Shown piece after piece: positions 51,778 through 61,401 of a stretch of DNA of 64,000 nucleotides (its first letter is position 1; each line of letters begins with the position of its first letter). The notes beneath the pieces are model-generated. The model had not been told where the DNA came from and ran no database searches. It was given only the letters and a program-made list of their open reading frames with translations. Made by a program: the position numbers and the translations under genes. Source of the DNA: Tetrahymena thermophila SB210 (taxonomy: Eukaryota > Ciliophora > Oligohymenophorea > Hymenostomatida > Tetrahymenidae); NCBI RefSeq assembly GCF_000189635.1, contig NW_002476377.1:372001-436000 (forward strand), in the 5' to 3' direction.

Positions 51778-53139
51778 AATTTGTTATCTATTTTATATTT
51801 GTTTGTTATCTATTTCTACTAAGTATTGTTATTTTTAGAATAATATTTTTTTTAAAGATACAATCTAAAAGCTATTTAGAGTATTATCAAATTAAATTTC
51901 CAAAAGAAATTTGATTTTTCAAAATATATTAATTTTGGAGGAATTTTTATGAATTTTTGATATAAAATTCTAATTTGTTAATCAAAAGAAAACAAACCAC
52001 CAAAAACAAAAATAATTATTATAATTTTGATAAAATGTTATTGATATTTTTTATTTAAAATTAGATTGCTTGGGAAGTATCCTTTAAAATTAGTATAATT
52101 AAGTCTACTTCATAAATAGATTCTCTTGTAATTCTAATTTTATTAAAGTTAATTTTCTAATCAGAAATACATGAAATAAATTAGGCTTAATCATGGTAGA
52201 AAGAAAAACTAACAGAAATCTTTTCTACACTACACAAACAGCCTTACTAGCTAAATAATTATATTACATCATTTTTTGATAATAGTCCAAAATCTATTAA
52301 TCTATTAACTGATTTAACTTTTAATAAAGCTAAGAAATTAATCTAAGCCAATTTAGGTTGGTTGAGTGGTTGAATTAATTTTCAATTTTTTTTAGCATTT
52401 AATATGAAGATTTAAATTATTAACATCAATTAGCTTTAGTTGAATTAAATATTATAATCAATTTTTAAATATTTTTTCCCTTAAAGAATTCTAATTTACT
52501 TTTAAAAAGAAAGTTTTGGAAAATAATAAAGTTTTCATAATTTGATGTCAGTGGGATTTATATACTAAAAATAAAGCAATCTATCTATCAATCAATAAAC
52601 CTGTAAATATAAACTAAAAAATAATTCGTATAATTTTTAAAAAATAATTCAAAATTTAAATATTATTATAAAACTATGAAAAAAAATAAATAATAATTTT
52701 TACTACTTAGCTTAATGATCGATTTTTATTTTTATATGCCTTTTTTATACTTTTTTTGATGCAAACATTCTAATAAATTTAAAGCATAGTTTTTGTTAAT
52801 GAAATGAGTAAATTATGTATTGAAGAAACAGAAACCTCGATTGAGAGTATAAAAATATTTAAGTAGTAATATATTATGATAGTATGTGTATAAACTAATA
52901 TATAGGAGTAATATATAATAAGTACAAGGAAATTTGAATAGACAATTAATTTTATAAATGTATTTTTAAATTAAACCACCTTATATACTAAGATGGAATT
53001 GAGATTTGAAACATGAGATATTAATCATTTTGATAGCAAGTAACAGTAAGGTATTTAATTAACTATGCAGTTTTTTTGCTGTCTTCGGTTAAGACCGAAA
53101 TAATGGTAAATGACAATATATTATATTTATCTTTCTCAT
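51778..53139. other. AT-rich intergenic region with a compact hairpin at its right end
   Basis: Mostly A/T. Near the right end, within the presumed 3' UTR of the 79-residue gene, a small G/C-containing hairpin stands out (separate entry). Confidence 0.5.
53084..53099 (-). promoter_or_regulatory. 6-bp stem, 4-nt loop hairpin in presumed 3' UTR
   Basis: On the minus strand TTCGGT-CTTA-ACCGAA forms a perfect six-base-pair stem with a four-base loop. It starts about 40 nt after the stop codon of the 53140-53379 gene, in an otherwise nearly pure A/T region. The geometry recalls histone 3' stem-loops but the sequence does not match their consensus. Function unknown; it may be coincidence. Confidence 0.4.
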
Positions 53140-53379
53140 TCACTTAGACTGATTTTTCTTTAAGAAAATATACATATTCAAACTGAAAAGCAAGAGAGAT
53201 ATTTTTTATTCTTCACTCAAGTCAGTGTTTATGGGATTTTGCTCAAAGATGTCTTCCCAAGAATTATCAATCTTTCTTCCAGATTTAGGACTAACTCTTT
53301 GAAGCTTTGAGCTGTTCATTCTTTCAGCAACTCTGTTTTAGAAAGCACTCTTTTGTGAAATTTATCTTGAGTTCAACAT
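53140..53379 (-). CDS. Small 79-residue protein, unknown function
   Basis: One exon, ATG at 53379 and TGA at 53140-53142, read with Gln at TAA. The N-terminal 60 residues are Ser/Gln/Lys-rich and polar (MLNSRQISQKSAFQNRVAE, LQRVSPKSGRKIDNSWEDI). The C-terminal part (ISLLLFSLNMYIFL) is hydrophobic and could be a tail anchor, or may be read-through into spacer if an intron begins near SEEQ. The G/C content over 53220-53380 is clearly above the flanks, which is the main support for coding. No family recognised. Confidence 0.55.
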
Positions 53380-54677
53380 TTTGATTTATTTGCAGATTTT
53401 TATTTATTATTTCAATTTAATTTTCTTATTACAAAATTATTTATAAATGGATTTTATTGATGGCACGTGACTTTATTTAAATCAATTATTTTTATAAATA
53501 TTATAATTTTTCTTCTCTTAAATCACTTTTTTTTTTTACTCTTGGCTTGTTTAATCTATGATAAGTCTAGTCTAGCTAATTAATTAATTAATACATCTTA
53601 TCAAGATTTTTTTGAAGGGTTTGAAGAATTAATTATTAAAATTTGATATAGATTTCTAAAAGGGGTTCTAAAATAAATAGATAAAAATAGCTAGTTATTT
53701 AACAAACAGTATAGCATCTATTAACAAATTAATTTTTTTCTTATTTATAATTATTTGTTCTGATCAAATCTAAAATTATTATATTACGCAATTCCAAAAG
53801 CGTATATTAACATAATTACAACCCATTTCTAAACCCAGGAAAATTGTCAATTAAAAGAAATGTTTAATTTATAAATATCTACTATATTTTTTTCTATCAA
53901 AAAGTTATATTTTTGTAAGTATTTAGGTTAAAATAAAATAATTATTTCCCATTAATTTAAATATATTGAATTATTTTAATTGAAATAAAAGAATTTTTTA
54001 TGAAAAACATTAATTTTCTACACTACTTTATAAGAAATAGACAAAGTAACATTATGATGTAGACTACTTATATTAAATTTTCTTTTTCTAAAAAAGTATT
54101 TCAAGAAATTAAGTTATAGATTATTTAAGATGACAAAAATAAGGAAAAATAAAAATATTTTATTTAACTTTGATAAAATCTAAATTTAAACTAAAAATCA
54201 ACTAATATATACACAATTTTTGATCATAAATCTTTAGTATTTCTTATTCGATATTTGATTTTAATAATTGCACTAAAATATTAAGCTATATTAACAATTT
54301 TTATTAGTTAAGCGATTCCTTAATCGAATAACATGGTATTATTTCTTTCGTAATATCTATTATACAAATTATAAATCTGTTAGATGATTTTTTAATTAAC
54401 AATAATTCAAAATATTTCATCTCAATAAATATTATCATTAAATTGATAACTTTTTTATCTACCTTATATTTTTTATTTATAGTTAATTAGAATAAACTAT
54501 GGTAAATAGTTATCTATCTCAAACAAATATGTTTTACCTTCTTGCAAAAATGAATCCATTTAATTAGATTTTAAATAATTAGATAGTATATTAGATTATA
54601 TTAATTTTTGGTCTATAAAATAATAATAAAAATAACAAACAAAAAATACATTATTTATACATGTAATTAAATTTTAA
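53380..54677. other. AT-rich intergenic region
   Basis: Spacer of 1.3 kb with ATTAATTAATTAA runs near 53.58 kb; no gene signal seen. Confidence 0.5.
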
Positions 54678-55670
54678 TCACTCTTCTTATTTTTGTTTGA
54701 CATTCTAAAAGTTATTTTTCCAGTAGATATAAGCTCTTCTGCTAAAGTAAACCATAGTTCCTAAGAAAATAACTCCAAAGAAATTCCTGAAAAAGCGACT
54801 ATCTAGTAAATTTTGCTTCATATTAAAAATATATTAATTTTTATCGTTTACAAGTGCATCAGGAAGTTCGAATCTAAACTTTCCAGTTTCCATATTGAAA
54901 AATATTTGACCATAAACACTTGTTATCGAATCAACTTTTATGCCTATCTCTTTTTCAGTTATTCCAAGTCTAATACCACGAATAGAACGAGACAAAGGTG
55001 AAGCTGTTCCGCAAAATAGATCAACAATTATTTTAACAATCAGTATTATAAAGCCTAAAAATCTTTATCCTAAAGTTGCAGTTATAAGCTTATCTCTTTA
55101 GCCAATTAATTGAAGAGCTCTTGTCATATCTAATTCATCAGTCACAGGTACATAACAATCAATTGAACCGTTTTATTCCTAAATTGTAAAGCCTTTTACC
55201 TTTTAAAAAGTTGCATTTATTGGGAAATGCGATAACTTATATTCTTTTTTTGTGTTATCAATAGGATCCAATGAGTATTTATCTTCGTCATATTTGATAG
55301 AATAAATCAATCCTTTGTTTACAAATTCTAAATTATTTCCATATGAGTTATTAGAATAAATTGGCTTATCACACTTAATAACACCATTAAGAAATACTCT
55401 TCCTGAAATCTCTGTTTTATTAGAGTTTGAATATGAAAATCCCCTTAATTTTGAAATATCCATTAAGTTATTTGTTCTTTCTTTGATTTTCATTAGGAGT
55501 TATTCTGGAGTGTAAGTTTTAGCTTTTTCAGCCTAAATAATTGCCTTCTTCTGTTTGTAAGCCTATATTTAGTATTTACACATTTAAGTGAACGAATACA
55601 GAGAAATTCCTCCAACTAAAAAGTTAAAGTAGTATCTTCTATCTTTTATTTTGTCACTTTCAGTACTCAT
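54678..55670 (-). CDS. Two-TM membrane protein resembling MUL1/GIDE without RING
   Basis: A single uninterrupted exon of 331 codons (330 residues), ATG at 55670 and TGA at 54678-54680. An N-terminal hydrophobic helix (NFLVGGISLYSFTQM, ~15-30) is followed by a soluble domain. That domain has ISGRVFLNGVIKCDKPIYSN, a polar loop and FPINATFQKVKGFTIQEQNG, then an amphipathic stretch with LGQRFLGFIILIVKIIVDL. The GIDE-like end ITEKEIGIKVDSITSVYGQIFFN leads to a final TM helix (FFRNFFGVIFLGTMVYFSRRAYIYW, ~295-318). The layout (TM, beta-rich domain opening with a GxVxxxG-type strand, glycine-valine-gly entry, TM) matches mitochondrial E3 ligase MUL1. Only ~12 residues follow the last TM, so the RING finger is absent. 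The assignment is by eye and weak; an alternative is an unrelated organelle membrane protein. Confidence 0.55.
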
Positions 55671-55833
55671 ACTTTAAATCTTTTTAATCAAACTTTTGCT
55701 TCAGTTTCAAGTTAAGAAATTTTGTTTTAAATAAATTTTTATTTTGATCAAAACAAACAAGCAAACTAAATATATAAATAATCAAATTTGTTGTGAATAA
55801 TATCTGATGCTGAAATGCTGAATCTAAAAATTA

Positions 55834-56073
55834 TCAATCTTTATTATTATTACCTACTAATTAATAAAAAATTTCTTCAATTTATTAATTCACTTATTTA
55901 TCCTTCATCTATTCTGATAAATATTCATGAAATTTCTATTAACAAGCATATTCGTCTCCTTTAATAGATAATAAATCTATTTTATTTGGATACAATAAGC
56001 TGCTTTCCCTACCCTTTTTATTTAATTACTCATTAATGCACAAGAATATTCTTTTGGAAAATACTAAAGTCAT
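55834..56073 (-). CDS. Small 79-residue protein, unknown function
   Basis: One exon, ATG at 56073 and TGA at 55834-55836. The sequence is well mixed and looks like a folded helical protein: MTLVFSKRIFLCINEQL, RESSLLYPNKIDLLSIKGD, EYACQQKFHEYLSEQMKD. Six Gln codons are TAA/TAG. It lies between the MUL1-like gene and the 5S array, all on the minus strand, with its start about 230 bp from the last 5S gene 3' end. The size and the basic N-terminus would suit a mitochondrial assembly factor, but that is a guess. No family recognised. Confidence 0.6.
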
Positions 56074-56304
56074 AAAAATGTAATTTTCAATTAATTAAAA
56101 GCTAGTTGAAAAATTTATTTAAATATTAAAATTTTTAAAAATGGAATTAAAAAACCATCATAATTTTATTATCGTTAATTATTATTCTTTGCTTTTTGTT
56201 TTGGAATAGTTCTAAATAGTCTTTATGATATCAAATTATTGTAAAAATAAAAATCACTTCATAAATAAATACCCTTTTAATTTATGATGGTTTTAAATAA
56301 AAAA

Positions 56305-56423
56305 GGTTATCGACACTGGGACTTCCCAAGCGGTCCCCCACCTTAGTACTAACCCAGCCTTAAGGCGCTTAACTTCGGAGTTCGAATGGGATCCGGTGTT
56401 TTCACCTTAGTATGGCCGATAAC
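56305..56423 (-). rRNA. 5S ribosomal RNA, copy 6 of array (3'-most)
   Basis: 119-nt 5S rRNA on the minus strand. The 5' end GTTATCGGCC pairs with the 3' end GATAACC, and the internal AAGTTAAGCGCC and GATCCCATTCGAACTCCGAAG segments are the conserved loops and internal control region for TFIIIA/Pol III. A T-run follows the 3' end as Pol III terminator. All six copies are identical over this length. Confidence 0.97.
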
Positions 56424-56559
56424 AAAACTTACTTAAATCTAAATCTAAATATATATATGTATATTATTTAATAATTATAAATAATAATTTCTAAATTTTT
56501 GGATAAAATAATAATTACTATTACAAATTATCTATCAAGAATAAATAAAAAGCTAAAAA

Positions 56560-56678
56560 GGTTATCGACACTGGGACTTCCCAAGCGGTCCCCCACCTTA
56601 GTACTAACCCAGCCTTAAGGCGCTTAACTTCGGAGTTCGAATGGGATCCGGTGTTTTCACCTTAGTATGGCCGATAAC
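56560..56678 (-). rRNA. 5S ribosomal RNA, copy 5 of array
   Basis: Identical to the other five copies. The repeat spacing to the copy on its left is 255 bp. A 3' T-run serves as terminator. Confidence 0.97.
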
Positions 56679-56810
56679 AAAATTAATAAAATAAATATCT
56701 ATTTAATATAAAATATTAATCCATATTCTAATTAAAAAAAATTAAAAATTTAAGAAAATCTACTTATTTTTTAAAATAACCTACATAAAAAAATAAAATA
56801 AAATAAAAAA

Positions 56811-56929
56811 GGTTATCGACACTGGGACTTCCCAAGCGGTCCCCCACCTTAGTACTAACCCAGCCTTAAGGCGCTTAACTTCGGAGTTCGAATGGGATCC
56901 GGTGTTTTCACCTTAGTATGGCCGATAAC
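56811..56929 (-). rRNA. 5S ribosomal RNA, copy 4 of array
   Basis: Identical to the other copies, spacing 251 bp to the left neighbour. A six-T run follows the 3' end. The 5' flank AATAAAATGAATGTATATTTAATA is shared with most other copies. Confidence 0.97.
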
Positions 56930-57055
56930 AAAATTAATAAAATGAATGTATATTTAATACAGAGCTTTGATCAAAATTCTAAAAAAAAGATAATAATGTA
57001 AGGAAATCTACTATATTTTTTAAAGCTATCTATATAATAAAATAAAAATAAAAAA

Positions 57056-57174
57056 GGTTATCGACACTGGGACTTCCCAAGCGGTCCCCCACCTTAGTAC
57101 TAACCCAGCCTTAAGGCGCTTAACTTCGGAGTTCGAATGGGATCCGGTGTTTTCACCTTAGTATGGCCGATAAC
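57056..57174 (-). rRNA. 5S ribosomal RNA, copy 3 of array
   Basis: Identical to the other copies, spacing 245 bp to the left neighbour. The 5' flank again has the shared block ending in ACTTTGATCAAAATTCTAAA. Confidence 0.97.
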
Positions 57175-57294
57175 AAAATTAATAAATTGAATGTATATTT
57201 AATATAAAACTTTGATCAAAATTCTAAATAAAAAAGTTAATAATTTAAGGAAATCTACTCTTATTTTTGTTTATTTGTAATAAAAACAAAAAAA

Positions 57295-57413
57295 GGTTAT
57301 CGACACTGGGACTTCCCAAGCGGTCCCCCACCTTAGTACTAACCCAGCCTTAAGGCGCTTAACTTCGGAGTTCGAATGGGATCCGGTGTTTTCACCTTAG
57401 TATGGCCGATAAC
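57295..57413 (-). rRNA. 5S ribosomal RNA, copy 2 of array
   Basis: Identical to the other copies, spacing 239 bp to the left neighbour, with T-run terminator and shared 5' flank. Confidence 0.97.
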
Positions 57414-57540
57414 AAAATTAATAAAATGAATGTATATTTAATATAAAACTTTGAACAATATTCTAAAAAAAAAGTAAATAATATAAGGAAATCTACTATA
57501 ATTTTTATAGTTATGATTATAATAAAATAAAAATAAAAAA

Positions 57541-57659
57541 GGTTATCGACACTGGGACTTCCCAAGCGGTCCCCCACCTTAGTACTAACCCAGCCTTAAG
57601 GCGCTTAACTTCGGAGTTCGAATGGGATCCGGTGTTTTCACCTTAGTATGGCCGATAAC
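57541..57659 (-). rRNA. 5S ribosomal RNA, copy 1 of array (5'-most)
   Basis: Identical to the other copies, spacing 246 bp to the left neighbour. Its 5' flank (ATTGATAGATTTGAATAATTTATA) departs from the spacer block shared by most of the others, marking the edge of the array. Confidence 0.97.
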
Positions 57660-58183
57660 AAAATTATTGATAGATTTGAATAATTTATATTTAATTAACA
57701 TTTATTAAATCATAATAAAAAGTAATAAATATTCAGACAACATTCAGACATATGTTTAAAAATTTTTTAAACTGAAAAAGAAAAATAAATAAAATTAAAT
57801 AGTATTTGATTGATTAGACTATAATATAAATTGTTTATTAATGAGTTTTTAGTTTAAAATAAGATTTGATTTGAATTTATATAAAATGAAAGCTAAAATA
57901 TATTAAATTATTGAAAAAATAAAATAATTTAGAATAAGAAAAAAGATTAAATTAAATAGATATTAAAATAGATGTTAATATATAAAATGAATCAGATTTA
58001 TTAATTTTAGTTATAATTTATGCATAAGAAGCAAATAATATGTAGAGATTTTTTAGTATATTAAATAAATAAACACTAATTAACAAATCTTTTGTTTCTA
58101 AATTCATTGTATAAACCAATAAGTATACAAATACAGTTATTAATAAAATTAACTACTTGAATTTTAGTAAACATATTTATTTT
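57660..58183. other. AT-rich intergenic region between 5S array and TRMT2-like gene
   Basis: Divergent spacer. It must hold the promoter of the methyltransferase gene; 5S genes use internal promoters. Nothing further recognised. Confidence 0.5.
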
Positions 58184-60445
58184 ATGAGTACAAGTCCTTA
58201 AAAAGAAGACATTCTTTAGCAAGAGAATGGTAGTGAATAGATATAGCAAGATGTCCTCTTAGGCAAGCGTAGTCTTCCTAAAGATGCAATCACTGAAAAT
58301 TAAGTTAAAGAAAACTTAGTTAAAGATGATGGAGATGTTGCAATTGGAGATTAAGAAAATGCTGAAGCTGAAAATGATGATAACGATGATGAAAATGGAT
58401 CTGAAAAAAGCGATGGAGAAGATATTTTTGAAAAAGATGATGTAGAACTTGAATGGGTTTGTTTGAGAGGAGTTGAGAGATATGATTAAGAGAGATAAGT
58501 CTTAAAGATGCTTCATCGTAATTTTGCAGATGAGAAATTCCAATTTACAAAAATTAGCAAACCAAAAAAGAAAAATATGGCATTCATTTAATTCGCTAAC
58601 ACAGAAGAACGTAATCGCTTTATTTAATCTTTAAAAAATAAGAAGTTCTCTAAGAAGTAAAAACGCATGAAAGTACGTCCTGCATTTAAAGGAGATAGAA
58701 ATTTGAATGGAGGAGTAGCAGTTAGTCAATTAGAATAATAGAATAGTGCTTAACATTAACAATAATAACGTTAATAGCAACCTCCTAAATAAGCTTCTAA
58801 GGAAGATATTGAAAAGGAACTTTAAATCCCTCTTGAAGAGAGAGTTTGTCCTCTATGGAAAACTCCTTATGAAGAATAATTAGAAATCAAAAAGAAAGAT
58901 TTTATTGAAATCATCAAAAATTTCCAAAAGCGTGCTAAAGATAGCATAAGAAGCGATGAATCAACACCAATTTGGGTAACCCGTGAACCAAAAATAACAG
59001 ATTTTTTGGAGTGCGATGAATAATATAGATTCCATTATAGAAACAAGACTGAATTCACAATTGGTTTGAATCATTTAGGAGAAATAAAAGTTGGCTATAA
59101 CCGCACAAATTTTGATAAGGGTATTGCATTTATAGATGATGCTAATAAGAATTGTGTTTCTTCTAAAGAATCAGTGATTCTTGCTTAACAACTTGAAAAT
59201 TATATCAAGGAAACTGGACTTCCTGTATACGACAGATTTGTCCATTAAGGATTTTGGAGATATTTTGTGGTAAGATAGAGCTTTAAGACAAAAGAAATCC
59301 TGATAAATATTGTAGCTAAAGGCTCTTACTGCTCTGACGCTACTTAATTTGAATAAATTAAATAAGGCTTGATAAAAATATTCCAAAAAGAAAGTCTTCC
59401 TGAAAACTTTGAATACAATATAACATCAATAGGATTTTAATCATACGAAGCACCTTCTGACAGCATCCCCTAAGATGGATAGATTGATATAATTTATGGA
59501 TCTAGATCATACAAAGAAAATATTCTAGGTAATTTAATCTCTTTAAGTTTGTCTTTTAATTTATTAACTGAATCAATTTTACTTATTTCTACTTATTGTT
59601 TATCTTTTGTTAGATTTAATCTTAAGGTAGACACTTTTCAGCAATCAATCTTATAAAAATTTATTTAGTTTAAATAAAATTTATTGCAATGGAAAATAGA
59701 TTCATAAAAAATTTAATTTTATCTAAAAACATTTTTTTTATTCAAATTTGAAAATATTTCCTTAATTAATTATATAAAATAAATATAAAGGTAAAACATT
59801 TGATATATCTGCTAATGCTTTCTTACAAGTTCATACACCTTAATGTGAGAGATTGTATAAGTTGATAGGAAGCTTAACAGGAGAATTGAATGAAAAAACT
59901 ATCTTTTTGGATATATGTTCTGGTATTGGAACTATAGGTATTTGCTTAGCTAATTCTGCTAAGGAAGTTATTGGTATTGAAATGGTTGAAACCGCTTGCA
60001 ATGATGCTAAAATTAATATAGAATAAAATGGAATTACAAACTATAAGGTAATATTTCAAAAAGTGTAATAGTAGTTTTTAATAATTATTTTTTAAAAAAG
60101 GTAATTTGCTCAAAAGTTGAAGATGTGATTAATGAAATCGTTGGCCCTCTTGCCGGATAATATAAAATTATTGGTGTTGTTGATCCTCCTAGACCTGGTC
60201 TTCATGCTAATGTAGTTAAAGCTATGCGTACCTGTAAAGGTCTTGACCATTTAGTTTATGTTGCTTGTAACCCAGTAGCTGTAACTGATAATTTATTAGC
60301 TTTATGCCTCCCTGAATCAAAGCGTAGAAGAGCACCAGCTTTTCATCTCACTAAATATTATGGATGTGATTTATTCCCATAAACAAAACATTTTGAAGGT
60401 ATCTTTTATTTGGAAAGATATCCTAATTATGATGAGTATAAATGA
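58184..60445 (+). CDS. tRNA (uracil-5)-methyltransferase, TRMT2A/TRM2 type with RRM
   Basis: Three exons, 58184-59528, 59791-60047 and 60101-60445, phases closing to 648 residues. An acidic Gln-rich N-terminus (to ~85) precedes an RRM-like domain (ELEWVCLRGVERYDQE..NMAFIQFANTEERNRF, ~88-165), as in animal TRMT2A. The catalytic part has the substrate-side words FHYRNKTEFTIGL and YDRFVHQGFWRYFVV, and the AdoMet motif FLDICSGIGTIGICLA. It continues with VVDPPRPGL (Asp562), nucleophile Cys590 in VYVACNP, and the general-base Glu633 in HFEGIFYLER. The enzyme makes m5U54 in tRNA T-loops and is inferred to be nuclear/cytosolic. Both introns end in AAG. The protein appears complete. Confidence 0.93.
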
Positions 60446-61401
60446 AAATTGTTTTATTTATTTATAACTAGATGTGTAGTAATTGAATTAGAATAAAATT
60501 CTTATCAGCATTTAATAAATTTTCAAATATTTTTTTAAGATACAAAAAATAAATAAATAAATAAATATGTAATCAAGCTCAAATTTAATTTTAAAATTAT
60601 TTAAATATTTAATTTGATCTTAATTTATAAAAATTGTTTATTTTAATTTTTTTTGATGAAAACAATTTAAATATTATTTATAAAAGTTATTTCTATTTAA
60701 AAGAAATATCCTAATTATGATGGATGAATTTTATAAAAAATATTTCATTTATTTGATTTTAATTTGAATAATAGTAAATTATCATCATTTTTTAACCAAA
60801 TTTTTTTTGTGGTAAGATAAGTTAGTGAGTAGATCTATTTATAATTAATTAATTAAGAAGAAATATTAGTATTTGTAATTAATACATCTATTAATATATA
60901 TCATAATTTAATTATTTATTTATTTATTATATTTTTAGCCAATTAATTTATTCAAATAAATAGTTTTTTAAATTGATAAATAACTATTAAGATAATTTTC
61001 TTTTTCATATTTTTATTTAATTTAAAATTATAGAAATAATTTATTTAATTAAGATGTAGATTATCAAAAAGTAACTATGGATTTGCACCTTAAATAGAGA
61101 GTCTAAGGAACTAATTTTGTTTATTAATTTAATTAATATAAAATAATTATCAGCGTTTTTGAAATTTCAAAAAATTAATATATGGTTCAATAATTAAGTA
61201 AATAAATTTAAAATTAATCAAGAAATGAGAGTCATTTTTAGAATTATTCAAAACTTAAATTAATGCATTACATTTAATAAATATTTAATATAATTTAAAT
61301 TATTTTTAATTTTTTTAATTTAGTTAGTATGTTTTATATCTATCTTGTATAATAATTAAATTATTTAATTTTTTTGTTTGAAATAGGTTTAAAAGTTATT
61401 T
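60446..61401. other. AT-rich intergenic region
   Basis: Convergent spacer. A short stretch near 60705-60722 repeats the ...GAAATATCCTAATTATGATG word found at the end of the methyltransferase gene (60416-60434), probably a small local duplication. No gene signal. Confidence 0.5.

Larger units (their letters stand above)
56305..57659 (-). repeat. Tandem 5S rDNA array, six units of 239-255 bp
   Basis: Six identical 119-nt genes are separated by 120-136 bp A/T spacers. Spacers between copies 1-4 are themselves similar (shared AATGTATATTTAATA, CTTTGA.CAA.ATTCTAAA and AAGGAAATCTACT words), while the leftmost two are more diverged. Confidence 0.95.
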
